Source: Anaerolineales bacterium
GTDB taxonomy: Bacteria > Chloroflexota > Anaerolineae > Anaerolineales > Villigracilaceae
DNA length: 64,000 bases
Reading direction: 5' to 3'
Assembly: GCA_023382595.1 (NCBI GenBank)
Contig: JAHDWB010000004.1
Coordinates: 186,001-250,000, forward strand
The translations under genes were made by a program, and so were the position numbers. This document shows positions 18,672 through 27,135 of the stretch, piece after piece. A model generated the notes under the pieces. The model was not told where the DNA came from, ran no database searches, and saw only the letters and a program-made list of their open reading frames with translations. Position 1 is the stretch's first letter; each line of letters starts with the position of its first letter.

Positions 18672-19682
18672 CTACGTCGTCAGGCGTTCGATCATTCTTA
18701 ACGGAAGGTTGATATGCTGAAGCGGACGATCTGACTCCCCGATGCGGGAGAGCAGGATCTCCGCCGCCAGCCGGCCCGATTCATCCAAATGCTGGCAGAC
18801 GGTGGTCAGGTCCACATGTTCCGCCACGTCGATGTCATCGAAGCCGACCAGCGCCAAATCGTCGGGGATTCTGACTCCCATTTGCCGCGCCACTTTCATC
18901 ACGCTCAAAGCCTGCATGTCTGAAGCGGTAAAAATGGCACGCGGAGGCTTGGGCAGGCTGAGCAGTTCGAGGGCAGCCTGACGCGTCTCCAGCGCAGTAT
19001 AAGGCGCGGATCGGATGTACGTCTTCGGCAGTGAGAAGCCCGCATCTTGTAATGCCTGTTTGAAGCCTGTCAGGCGGGATTTGATGGGGTGGATCGCGAA
19101 GCGTTCAGGCGGTTCGATATCCCCGAGGAAGGCAAAGGATTTATATCCCTTTTTGATGAGATGCTGGGCGACCAGCCGTCCGCCGTTCGTGTCGTCGATG
19201 AGAATGCTGTTCAATTGCGGATGGGAGTATTCGATGAGGACGGTTTCCATGCCGCTGTTGGACAGGCGCTGCGCATCCTGATCGCCGATGGAGAGCGACA
19301 TGATGATCAGCCCGTCGATATTTCTCATGAGCGGGATGGAGGAGATGTACCCCTGAAGATGATCCATCGAATCGACCGGATAGATCACCAATTCGTAATT
19401 GGCTTTGGAGAGCGCCGATGCCACGCCACGCAGGCGCTGCACGAAGGATGGCGCGGTGAAGAACGGCGTCAGCACGCCGATGCGGTCTGTGTTTTGCAGG
19501 GCGCGGGCGCGGGCGTCCGCGCGGGGCACGAAGCCGAGCAGGTCAATGGCATCCATGACCCGTTTGTGGGTTTCCGGGTTGACCTTATCCGGGTCGTTCA
19601 GCACGCGCGAAATGGTCGAGATGCTCACGCCGGATTGTCTGGCTACATCGTAGATGGTGGGGGATTTCTTTATGGATGCCAT
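18672..19682 (-). CDS. LacI-family transcriptional regulator
   Basis: A 336-residue regulator. The N-terminal helix-turn-helix TIYDVARQSGVSISTISRVLND and hinge helix DARARALQN are typical, followed by a periplasmic-binding-protein-like effector domain (RIGVLTPFFTAPSFVQRL, GLIIMSLSIGDQDAQRL, ALVGFDDIDVAEHVDLTTV). It should repress the downstream sugar operon and itself and be released by the imported sugar or a derivative. The gene is separated from the binding-protein gene by a promoter/operator region, and its own start is 8 bp from an identical operator, so autoregulation is expected. There is no Shine-Dalgarno sequence; the very short leader is nearly all operator. Confidence 0.95.
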   Translation of the reverse strand: MASIKKSPTIYDVARQSGVSISTISRVLNDPDKVNPETHKRVMDAIDLLGFVPRADARARALQNTDRIGVLTPFFTAPSFVQRLRGVASALSKANYELVIYPVDSMDHLQGYISSIPLMRNIDGLIIMSLSIGDQDAQRLSNSGMETVLIEYSHPQLNSILIDDTNGGRLVAQHLIKKGYKSFAFLGDIEPPERFAIHPIKSRLTGFKQALQDAGFSLPKTYIRSAPYTALETRQAALELLSLPKPPRAIFTASDMQALSVMKVARQMGVRIPDDLALVGFDDIDVAEHVDLTTVCQHLDESGRLAAEILLSRIGESDRPLQHINLPLRMIERLTT

Positions 19683-19690
19683 GGTTTCAA

Positions 19691-19733
19691 TGAAAGCACT
19701 TTCAGTTTAGCACATCCGTTTACTTTGGCGCAA
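19691..19733 (-). promoter_or_regulatory. Autoregulated promoter of the LacI-family gene
   Basis: TGAAAGCACTTTCA (19691-19704) is identical to the operator at 18572-18585. On the minus strand it directly follows TAAACT (19704-19709), a plausible -10 element, with a weak TTGCGC at about 18-bp spacing as -35. The architecture matches that at the operon promoter. Confidence 0.7.
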
Positions 19734-19736
19734 GGG

Positions 19737-20363
19737 TCAGGAGCCAGCCATCAGTTCGTCATACTTCCTGCGGACTTCGCGGATGTCATCCCACATCAAC
19801 GACTTGGGCGAGCCGGGCTCCCGCGACGGATTCCGCAATAAATAGGATGGATGGAAGATCGGCATGAGCCAGCGCTCATCAAGTTGAGTCCATTTGCCGC
19901 GCAGGGATGTGATGCCCGTCTTTTTCAAAATGGACTGGCACGCCACATTCCCGGTCAGCAGGATGATGCGCGGGTCGATCAGGCGCACGATCTCGAACAC
20001 ATACGGACGATAGTATTCGATCTCCTGATCGCTGGGTTTGCGGAACGCCTTGCCATCGTCGCCGGGCGGCATGCGGAATACCGAGTTGGTAATGTACACA
20101 TCCGTTTCGGGGTCGAAGTCCGCCGCCTGCAGGATCTTATCCAGCAGTTGACCGGCGCGCCCGACGAACGGCTTTCCGCGGATATTTTCTTCCGGTCCCG
20201 GCGCTTCGCCGATGACGAGCAATTTTGCGTTCGGGTTCCCGCGGCTGATAACGACGTTCGTGCCCGCATTGGCAAGCGGGTCATCCTTCATTTGCGTGAT
20301 GGCTTGCAAAACTTCATCGAGCGATGAATACTGCGAGGGATTGATCAGGTCGGATTGGAGCAT
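19737..20363 (-). CDS. Uracil-DNA glycosylase, family 4/5-like, lacking the Fe-S cysteines
   Basis: A 208-residue protein of the UDG superfamily, which cuts uracil out of DNA. Motif 1 is VIGEAPGPEENIRGKPFVGRA and motif 2 is IFHPSYLLR; ITSLRGKW is the conserved stretch between. Family 4 enzymes normally carry four Cys for a [4Fe-4S] cluster, one pair near the N terminus. Here only one Cys exists (NVACQS), so no cluster is expected. I start at ATG 20363, with AAGGAAA upstream; the longer frame to 20492 overlaps the ubiE/menG gene and is unlikely. The coding end of the methyltransferase gene lies 20 bp upstream. Confidence 0.88.
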   Translation of the reverse strand: MLQSDLINPSQYSSLDEVLQAITQMKDDPLANAGTNVVISRGNPNAKLLVIGEAPGPEENIRGKPFVGRAGQLLDKILQAADFDPETDVYITNSVFRMPPGDDGKAFRKPSDQEIEYYRPYVFEIVRLIDPRIILLTGNVACQSILKKTGITSLRGKWTQLDERWLMPIFHPSYLLRNPSREPGSPKSLMWDDIREVRRKYDELMAGS

Positions 20364-20382
20364 GGCGGTTTCCTTGCGTTGA

Positions 20383-21075
20383 TTATTTCTCAGCCCAGTG
20401 GATGGCGATCGTCCCGAACATGAGCCGCTCAAAATTGATCTTTTTGAATCCGACTGCAGCCATGTGAGACGCCATCGCCTCGGCAGTGACAAAGCCTTCG
20501 GTCGTTTCCGGCAGATAACGATACGCCTCGCCGACGCCGGTCAATAGTTTGCCCAGTGTGGGGATGATGACGTGCATGTGAACCCAGATGAACGGCGAAA
20601 GGAGATTTTTCTTCGGGCGTGTGGTATCCAGGATGACGATCCGACCGCCGTTTTTGAGAATGCGGTATTGTTCTTCGAGCGCCTTGTTCAGGTTGATGAC
20701 GTTCCGCATCAGAAAACCTGAAACGACCGCATCGAACGTGGAAGCAGGGAACGGCAGATGAAGCGCATCCGCGGTGGAGAAATCGAGCGCTCCGTTCTTT
20801 TGACCGACGCGCATCATCTCCAGGGTGAAGTCTGCTCCCACGACCCGGGCTTGGGGAAACGCTGACAGCGCCTCGCGTGCCAGGTCGCCGGTACCAGTTC
20901 CGAGGTCCAGCAAAGAGGCGGAATTGTCGAGCCGTGCCAACTCGATGACGCGTTTCCTCCAGCGGATGTCCTGTCCGCCGGTCATGAGTCGATTCATCAG
21001 ATCGTAGCGTTTGGCAATTTTTGTGAACATCTCCTGCACATATACCGCGCGTTCGCGCCCTGTGAGTTGGGTCAT
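20383..21075 (-). CDS. menG: Demethylmenaquinone methyltransferase
   Basis: About 230 residues, a class I SAM methyltransferase of the UbiE/MenG family: FTKIAKRYDLMNRLMTGGQD at the N terminus, SAM motif LLDLGTGTGDLARE, GFLMRNVINLNKALEEQYR and the C-terminal GTIAIHWAEK. It catalyses the last step of menaquinone synthesis, the C-methylation of demethylmenaquinol. The start ATG 21075 has AGGAG nine bases upstream. The divergent neighbour menA supplies its substrate; TATAAT on the minus strand (21102-21107) is a good -10. With menA next door and no ubiquinone genes visible, menaquinone is the likely quinone. Confidence 0.93.
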   Translation of the reverse strand: MTQLTGRERAVYVQEMFTKIAKRYDLMNRLMTGGQDIRWRKRVIELARLDNSASLLDLGTGTGDLAREALSAFPQARVVGADFTLEMMRVGQKNGALDFSTADALHLPFPASTFDAVVSGFLMRNVINLNKALEEQYRILKNGGRIVILDTTRPKKNLLSPFIWVHMHVIIPTLGKLLTGVGEAYRYLPETTEGFVTAEAMASHMAAVGFKKINFERLMFGTIAIHWAEK

Positions 21076-21143
21076 GTGGTCTCCTGCATTGGATTTGCGC
21101 AATTATACACAGCGCGGGCGGGAGATACGTTATACTGCGGCGC

Positions 21144-22037
21144 ATGAATTCAAGCGAATGGAAAATAAATTGGGCGGCGTGGATGTTGGCGATCCGCCCG
21201 CGGACGTTACCCGCGGCGGCGGCAGGCGTGGTGATGGGATGCGCTCTCGCGTGGCGGGATGGCTTCCTGCGGCTCGATGCTGCGCTCGCTTGCCTGTTTG
21301 CCGCCCTGCTCTTGCAAATCGGCAGCAATTTTGCCAACGATGTGTTCGACTTCGAGCGTGGCACAGATACGCCCGAACGGCTGGGACCAACACGCGTGAC
21401 ACAAGCGGGACTGCTGACTCCGCGTGAAGTGAAATTTGGGATGGCGGTGGTGTTCGGGCTGGCGGCGTTTATCGGTTTGTATCTTGCCTATCTCGGCGGA
21501 CTGCCCATCATTTTGATCGGTGTTGCCGCGATTCTCTCTGCCATCGCTTACACGGGCGGACCGTTTCCGCTCGGCTATCACGGGCTTGGTGATATTTTCG
21601 TGTTCATCTTCTTCGGGCTTGCATCCGTAGCGGGGACATATTTCGTGCAAGCAGGCTTCGTCTCCCCCGCCGCATGGTGGATGACAATTCCGCCTGGCTT
21701 GATCGTCACCGCAATTTTGGTGGTGAACAACCTGCGTGACTTGGAAAACGACCGCAAAGCAAACAAACGGACGCTGGCTGTACGCTTCGGCGAACGCGCC
21801 ACAAAAATCCAATATGTGCTTTGCTTGGTAGTTGCTTATCTAACACTGCCGATCACTTCATCGCTCGCCATCACCCCGTGGATGTCCCTGCTGGCGTGGC
21901 TCTCTCTCCCCTTTGCAATTCAAGCTACACGCACCGTCTTCAAGCAAAAAGGACGCCCGCTCAACGCCGCGCTCGCCTCCACGGGTCAAGCCGCGTTATT
22001 TTTCAGTTTGTTTTTCTGGTTGGGGTTGGTTCTTTAA
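21144..22037 (+). CDS. menA: 1,4-dihydroxy-2-naphthoate polyprenyltransferase
   Basis: A 297-residue UbiA-superfamily membrane enzyme with about eight to nine helices. The first Asp-rich motif is SNFANDVFDFERGTD, which binds Mg-prenyl diphosphate; the second is NNLRDLENDRKANKRTLAVR. It attaches the polyprenyl tail to dihydroxynaphthoate in menaquinone synthesis. It is divergent from menG with 68 bp between. TATACT lies only seven bases before the ATG, so the mRNA may be leaderless. Confidence 0.93.
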   Translation: MNSSEWKINWAAWMLAIRPRTLPAAAAGVVMGCALAWRDGFLRLDAALACLFAALLLQIGSNFANDVFDFERGTDTPERLGPTRVTQAGLLTPREVKFGMAVVFGLAAFIGLYLAYLGGLPIILIGVAAILSAIAYTGGPFPLGYHGLGDIFVFIFFGLASVAGTYFVQAGFVSPAAWWMTIPPGLIVTAILVVNNLRDLENDRKANKRTLAVRFGERATKIQYVLCLVVAYLTLPITSSLAITPWMSLLAWLSLPFAIQATRTVFKQKGRPLNAALASTGQAALFFSLFFWLGLVL

Positions 22038-22052
22038 CCACAGATGAACACC

Positions 22053-22092
22053 GATAAACAGGATGGGTGAGTTGATTTTTATCCTGTTTATC
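22053..22092. terminator. Bidirectional hairpin between convergent genes menA and the ABC permease
   Basis: GATAAACAGGAT (22053-22064) and ATCCTGTTTATC (22081-22092) form a perfect 12-bp stem, with a T-run in the loop side (GATTTTT). It fills the 63-bp gap between the convergent stops. The ACCACAGATGAACACCGATAA wording resembles a repeat type common as spacer DNA in many bacteria. Confidence 0.7.
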
Positions 22093-22100
22093 TGCGGTAA

Positions 22101-22841
22101 TTAAGATACAAACTTCCACCCGCACCACTTCCGTTCCAGCCAATCGACGCTGAAATACATCCCCAGTCCCAGCACGCTCATCGCGATCACACCCGCATAC
22201 ATGGCGGGATAATTCAACAACGTGCTGCCGTTGTAGTAGATGTAATATCCCAGCCCGTATTTGGTTGCCGAAAGTTCGGTGATGTACAGCACCGCCACCG
22301 CCGTCCCAATGGACTGACGCAGCGCCGTGAGAATGGCAGGCAAACTGGCAGGCAGGTACACAAAGCGGAAGAGCGCCCGCCGCCCCGCGCCCAAACTTTG
22401 CAGGCTCTGAATCAACTGCGGCGCGAGTCCCGCCGCCTGGTCGCGCACCAGCACCACGATCTGGAAAAACAAGATCAGCACCATGATGGTGATTTTTGAG
22501 ACATCGCCGATGCCTAGAAAGAGAATCACCACAGGCACAAAAACCACTTTTGGGATGGGATACAGCAAATAGATGATGGGGGAGAAGATGCGGTTCAACC
22601 GCTTGGACCCGCCAATTGCCAGCCCCGCAGGAGCCGCGATCAACACCGAGATCAACATCCCCGCTGTGACGCGCCACAGACTGACTGCGAAGTGGGTCAA
22701 CAGTCCGCGCTGGGATTCTTGAATCAGCACGGAGAACACGGTCAACGGGGCGGGCAGAATCGGCATACGGACGATCATCGCCGCCGCCTGCCACGCGATG
22801 ACCAACGCCAGCACTGCCAGAAGCACATCGCGCCGCTTCAT
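22101..22841 (-). CDS. ABC transporter permease, SsuC/TauC/ThiX type
   Basis: About 246 residues, six predicted membrane spans, with the EAA-like loop LIQSLQSLGAGRRALFRFVYLPASLP. This family transports sulfonates, nitrate, taurine or thiamine precursors together with an SsuB-type ATPase and an SsuA/THI5-like binding protein, both encoded directly upstream. I start at ATG 22841 (MKRRDVLLAV), whose A overlaps the ATPase gene's TGA (ATGA); the frame upstream is overlap only. Confidence 0.9.
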   Translation of the reverse strand: MKRRDVLLAVLALVIAWQAAAMIVRMPILPAPLTVFSVLIQESQRGLLTHFAVSLWRVTAGMLISVLIAAPAGLAIGGSKRLNRIFSPIIYLLYPIPKVVFVPVVILFLGIGDVSKITIMVLILFFQIVVLVRDQAAGLAPQLIQSLQSLGAGRRALFRFVYLPASLPAILTALRQSIGTAVAVLYITELSATKYGLGYYIYYNGSTLLNYPAMYAGVIAMSVLGLGMYFSVDWLERKWCGWKFVS

Positions 22842-23611
22842 GCTTCCCCCGCCTGTCGCTGCATCTCCTGCCATAAGCGGCTGCACAAATCGCGCCATTC
22901 GGCGATGTCCCGCGCATCTTTTTCGCCCGCGTGTGGATTGTCAAAGACCAGCGGTGTGCGATTCGGCGGCGCGCCAAGCAGGAGAATCTTTTGTCCCATC
23001 ACCGCCGCTTCTTCGATGGCGTGCGTGACGATGACCAGCGTGATGCCCTGCTCCCTGCACAGTTCGAGCGTCAGCGATTGCAAATCTTCGCGGGTGACAG
23101 CATCCAGCGACGAGAACGGCTCATCCATCAATAGCAGGTCGGGGGAGAGCGCCAGAGTCCGCGCGATGGCGGCGCGTTGGCGCTGCCCGCCCGAAATTTG
23201 CGAAGGATATTTCTCCGCCACATGCTCAAGCCCAAGGCGTGCCAGCCAGTAGCTGACATTTTCTTTCGGTGCAAAATCACGCGGAGCGTGTTTGCCGTCC
23301 GCGCCGTAAAATGCCCGCACGCGCAGACCAAGCTCCACGTTGGCGCGAAGCGTCTCCCACGGCAGCAAGCCGAAGTCTTGTAGGATCAATCCACTGCGCG
23401 GACGGGGGCGGGTGAGCAGGTCGCCGTCAATTTCGATGCGCCCGTTATCAGGGTGGCGTAATCCCGCCAGCAGGTAGAGCAGGGTGGTCTTGCCGCATCC
23501 CGAAGGACCAAGGATTGACCATGTCTCTCCGTGCTGGATGTTCAAGTTGAGACCTTGAAACAGCGGAGCGTGATTTGGGTAGCCGAAGGTGAGGGATGAG
23601 ATCGTAATCAT
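22838..23611 (-). CDS. ABC transporter ATP-binding protein, SsuB/TauB type
   Basis: About 257 residues. Walker A GPSGCGKTTLLYLLAG, Q-loop LQDFGLLPW, signature ISGGQRQRAAIARTL, Walker B LLLMDEPFSSLD and H-loop VTHAIEEA are all intact. It powers the permease whose gene overlaps its stop. The start ATG 23611 (MITISSLTFGYPN) is at the domain boundary; 23641 would add ten low-complexity residues. No clear Shine-Dalgarno sequence is seen. The 60-bp gap to the binding-protein gene suggests one operon. Confidence 0.92.
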   Translation of the reverse strand: MITISSLTFGYPNHAPLFQGLNLNIQHGETWSILGPSGCGKTTLLYLLAGLRHPDNGRIEIDGDLLTRPRPRSGLILQDFGLLPWETLRANVELGLRVRAFYGADGKHAPRDFAPKENVSYWLARLGLEHVAEKYPSQISGGQRQRAAIARTLALSPDLLLMDEPFSSLDAVTREDLQSLTLELCREQGITLVIVTHAIEEAAVMGQKILLLGAPPNRTPLVFDNPHAGEKDARDIAEWRDLCSRLWQEMQRQAGEA

Positions 23612-23670
23612 AAAAGCGGCAGCCGCCTCAAAGGCAGCCACCGCTTGATTATAACGGAGTCAAGTTTCCC

Positions 23671-24615
23671 TTATGGAAGAAGCGAGCCGTTCACCGAATC
23701 CGCGTAGGAGACATCGACAGTTAGAATCCCTTTTTCATTCAACCAATTCAGCGCATCGTTCCATTCGTCCAAAGTTGGTACGCCCGCGGAGGGGAAAGGC
23801 GGCGCCTGATAGGTTTCCAGCAATGGCGGCGGGACGAGGTTCTGCTCGCTGAGTACATTTTTGTATTTGGCGGGGTCGGCGTTGACAAGTTCCGTCGCTT
23901 CTTCGATGGCAGCAAGGAAGGCACGCACCGCATCGGGGTTCGCGTCAATGACCGCTTTGCGGAACGAGATGATGCTGAAGCCGTATTCGGGATATTTGGA
24001 ATCATCCGCGACGATCACGCCGCCTTGACCAACCGCCAGCGCCCCCAGCGGATCGGGCAGTACGCCCGCTTGCAACTCGCCTGAACCGAGCAATGCCATG
24101 CGGTCGGGGATGCGCGGCACGGCGATAGTTTGAATCTCATCCGTGCTGAAGCCTTCGGCTTGCAGAATGCGCTCGGTGACGTATTCGATGACCGTGCCCT
24201 GCGAGACGCCGATCTCCACGCCTTTCAAGCCATTCACATCTGTGATGCCACTTTTGCCTGATGCGATAATGAAGAAATGCCCGTTGTTTGTGGTGGGGCG
24301 CAGCGCATATCGCACCGCCTGCATTTGGATGCTTTCCTTGTTGAAGAGCATCACTGCCAGCGTTTCGTTGATCGTTCCGTCCGCCTGACCTGCCGCAAGA
24401 ATCTGGTCGCGTTCGGGCGCTGATGCGACCGGGACGAATTCCACGTTGACGCCGTGTTTTGCGAACAGCCCTTCCTGCTGGGCAACAAACATGGGCAAGG
24501 TGTCAATGATCGGCAGGACGGCGATCCGCAATGTCACTGTTTCACCTTGTGCGGCTGGCGCGCACGCCGATAAAAGAATGGCGAGCGCCATTGTTATGAT
24601 GGTTATTTTTTTCAA
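23671..24615 (-). CDS. Substrate-binding lipoprotein, SsuA/THI5-like (NMT1) family
   Basis: A 314-residue binding protein with a lipobox (LLSACAP, Cys about 18). The mature part follows the NMT1/SsuA pattern: LRIAVLPIIDTLPMFVAQQEG, GIEIGVSQGTV-like segment VEIGVSQGTVIEYV, and a C-terminal helical domain. The ligand could be a sulfonate, nitrate or a thiamine pyrimidine precursor; no riboswitch or pathway gene decides this. The start codon is TTG at 24615 with GGGAG six bases upstream, placing Lys-Lys right after the initiator as signal peptides require. Confidence 0.87.
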   Translation of the reverse strand: MKKITIITMALAILLSACAPAAQGETVTLRIAVLPIIDTLPMFVAQQEGLFAKHGVNVEFVPVASAPERDQILAAGQADGTINETLAVMLFNKESIQMQAVRYALRPTTNNGHFFIIASGKSGITDVNGLKGVEIGVSQGTVIEYVTERILQAEGFSTDEIQTIAVPRIPDRMALLGSGELQAGVLPDPLGALAVGQGGVIVADDSKYPEYGFSIISFRKAVIDANPDAVRAFLAAIEEATELVNADPAKYKNVLSEQNLVPPPLLETYQAPPFPSAGVPTLDEWNDALNWLNEKGILTVDVSYADSVNGSLLP

Positions 24616-24691
24616 GGGGCTCTCCCGTAATTTGAATGACGCGTTGATTATGCCATAACATCCGCATTGAAACCATTTCCAAAGTTATACT

Positions 24692-25957
24692 ATGTGCATG
24701 TTCACCCCTGAACGATTTTTGACCGCCTCCCTGCGTTCGCATCCGCGCGGCGGCTCGATCACGCGCATCATCGCATCTGCGTTCCAATCCGTCCACGCAG
24801 GCGACGCCGTGCGCAAGTTTCTTAAAATGAATCCGCTTCCCCCGTCGAAGCGTACCTATGCATTTGGATTGGGAAAAGCGGCATGTGCGATGACATCCGC
24901 CCTCGTGGACTTTGTCCAACCGACGGACAGCCTCATCATCACCAAGCACGCCTCACCGCTGGACCTCGAACCTGTCACCGTCATCGAAGGGGATCATCCC
25001 GTCCCCGGCAACTCCAGCCTCGCGGCGGGACGCGCCGCGCTGGATTTCGTTTCCCGTCTCACGCCCGATGACCTGCTGGTCTGCCTGATCTCCGGCGGCG
25101 GCTCGGCGTTGATGACCGCGCCGAGCATCCCGCTTTCCGAATTGCAGGAGATCACATCCGCCTTGCTTGCCAACGGCGCACGGATCGACGAGATCAACAC
25201 CCTGCGCCGTCACCTGGATTTGCTCAAAGGCGGCGGACTGGCGCAAGCCGCCAACGGCGCGCGCATCGTCAGCCTGATCCTTTCGGATGTGGTTGGTGAC
25301 CCGCTTGAAGCAATCGCCTCCGGTCCCACCGCGCCCGACCCAACTACGGTCACAGATGCGAAGCGTGTCGCCAAACTCGTTGGCGTACAGTGCAACTTCC
25401 GCGAGACGCTCAAACCCGGCGATCCCGTCTTTGATTCTGTGCAAAATCACATCATCGGCAGCAATGACATTGCCTTGCATGCCGCGAAAGAACAAGCAGA
25501 AGCACAGGGCTTTGATACGGAAATTTTATATTCGGGGCTTCAGGGTGAAGCGCGGGAGGTGGGGGAGATGCTTGCCCGCGAACTCAAAAAGCAAAGTGAA
25601 AAACGTGCGCGTCCGTTTTGCCTGCTTGCGGGCGGCGAAATGACGGTCACGCTCAAGGGAGATGGCACAGGCGGACGCAATCAGGAACTGGCGCTCGGTG
25701 CGGTGGATGTTCTGCGCGATGTGCGGGATGTCATGCTCATCTCCATTGCCACCGATGGTGAAGACGGTCCCACCGATGCGGCGGGCGCGGTCGTGACAGG
25801 CTCATCCGCTCAAAGGGCGGAAAGGCTTGGACTGTACGCGGCAGGTTATCTGTCCAGAAATGATGCGTACACTTATTTTGCAGAACTGGATGATCTGCTC
25901 AAGCCCGGTCCCAGCGGCACGAACGTCAACGATTTGGTCTTCTGCTTTGCGTTTTGA
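24692..25957 (+). CDS. Glycerate 2-kinase (MOFRL family)
   Basis: A 421-residue GckA/GLYCTK-type kinase, different in fold from GlxK. The N-terminal half has AFGLGKAACAM and VCLISGGGSALMTAPS. The C-terminal MOFRL part has LLAGGEMTVTLKGDGTGGRNQ, ATDGEDGPTDAAGAVVTG and PSGTNVNDL. It converts glycerate to 2-phosphoglycerate, feeding lower glycolysis. The gene is monocistronic and divergent from the transporter. TATACT ends just before the first ATG, so initiation more likely uses the third codon (ATG 24698) on a leaderless mRNA. Confidence 0.92.
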   Translation: MCMFTPERFLTASLRSHPRGGSITRIIASAFQSVHAGDAVRKFLKMNPLPPSKRTYAFGLGKAACAMTSALVDFVQPTDSLIITKHASPLDLEPVTVIEGDHPVPGNSSLAAGRAALDFVSRLTPDDLLVCLISGGGSALMTAPSIPLSELQEITSALLANGARIDEINTLRRHLDLLKGGGLAQAANGARIVSLILSDVVGDPLEAIASGPTAPDPTTVTDAKRVAKLVGVQCNFRETLKPGDPVFDSVQNHIIGSNDIALHAAKEQAEAQGFDTEILYSGLQGEAREVGEMLARELKKQSEKRARPFCLLAGGEMTVTLKGDGTGGRNQELALGAVDVLRDVRDVMLISIATDGEDGPTDAAGAVVTGSSAQRAERLGLYAAGYLSRNDAYTYFAELDDLLKPGPSGTNVNDLVFCFAF

Positions 25958-25970
25958 TAACGTTAAAAAA

Positions 25971-27047
25971 TCAAACTTTCGTTGACAATCCCTTCCGGAT
26001 CGAGATCACCGTCATCGCCAGAAAGAGCAGGATGGCGGCTTCGTTCAGCAGTCCGCCCCACATGCGCCCCGTCTGCCAGTTGGCATAGTTGGAGATCAAC
26101 CGCAGGGCGAGCGATGCGTGCAAAAGGATCAAGTGGATGTAGAACGACGATTGGAAGTTGATCGGCACGCCGAGGATGGCGGGGAAGATGATAGGCGCAT
26201 GACCGAAGATCATCGAGAATACAAAGCCGACGAAAACGGCATGGAGCACCGCATCATATCTTGGACCTGCCGCCTGCGCGCCGAACCCCAGGCTTAATCC
26301 GCCGCCGATGCCGAGCCAGATCAATCCGAGCGCGAGACACCACGCGATGTAACGCGTGAGCGGAAGTTTGTGATTCAAATTCCGCCAGGCGATGTCATTT
26401 GGGATGGACCAGATCGCAAGTAATAACAAACCCAATCCACTCATGCGTGTGCCCAGTTGTAAATTCCATGCGGCGGTGACAACGCCCGCCAGCAACATAA
26501 GCGCGATGCCGCCAAATAGAATCTGCTGTATCCGCGTTGGACGTAACACGCGGCTGAGTTCCAACCGTTCGCCAGCGATGGTCAACACGAGGAACGCCTG
26601 CCAGAACAAAACCACCTGAAAGATCTGCCATCCGAACAACCAGAGCAGGTTGCCGACGAACCACGTCAACGCGCCGAACAGCATGGTGACCGTGTGCAGG
26701 GCGAATTCGCGGCGCGTGATTTCAGTCAGGATGGCGACCCCGCCGAGGCTGGCAAGTGTGAGCAGGATCGGTCCCAGCGGCAGAGTCCGCACGAGGAGGG
26801 TGACCAGCCAGCCCAGTCCAGCCAGAAGCGGGGCGAGGTACATCCACTTTTGTTTCATGGCAACAGCGCGTTCAAGCGTGATCAACGCCCCTAAAAATCC
26901 GGAGATCATCAGCGGACCGTGGAGCATGGCGAGCGAAGGTGTCAGCGCGGGCAACTGCCAGCCGAGGCGCATGAGACCCGCCCACAATCCCGCAAGCAGG
27001 GCGAGGATGGCAAGGATGAGAAAAGGAAGGTGTTTTCGATTTGGCAT
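25971..27047 (-). CDS. NnrS-like polytopic membrane protein
   Basis: About 358 residues with roughly ten to twelve membrane helices. LHGPLMISGFLGALITLERA near the N terminus and HAVFVGFVFSMIFGHAPIIF near the C terminus hold the conserved His/Gly clusters of the NnrS family, heme- and copper-containing membrane proteins linked to nitric oxide stress. The NO-reductase-like operon 6 kb away supports an NO link. I start at ATG 27047 (MPNRKHLPF); the frame can begin at TTG 27065. The assignment to the family is by pattern, and the protein is somewhat divergent, so an unrelated heme transporter is possible. Confidence 0.65.
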   Translation of the reverse strand: MPNRKHLPFLILAILALLAGLWAGLMRLGWQLPALTPSLAMLHGPLMISGFLGALITLERAVAMKQKWMYLAPLLAGLGWLVTLLVRTLPLGPILLTLASLGGVAILTEITRREFALHTVTMLFGALTWFVGNLLWLFGWQIFQVVLFWQAFLVLTIAGERLELSRVLRPTRIQQILFGGIALMLLAGVVTAAWNLQLGTRMSGLGLLLLAIWSIPNDIAWRNLNHKLPLTRYIAWCLALGLIWLGIGGGLSLGFGAQAAGPRYDAVLHAVFVGFVFSMIFGHAPIIFPAILGVPINFQSSFYIHLILLHASLALRLISNYANWQTGRMWGGLLNEAAILLFLAMTVISIRKGLSTKV

Positions 27048-27135
27048 ACGGGGATTAAACCACAAAGCGGACTTCTGTCACAGTAATTATCCGAACTGTC
27101 TTGTACAATCAGGTCATCCAAAACAGGAGATAACC

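Noticed and set aside
26650-27135. Upstream extension of the exported-protein gene
   Set aside because: It is antisense to the NnrS-like gene, while a good ribosome site and signal peptide place the start at 27136.
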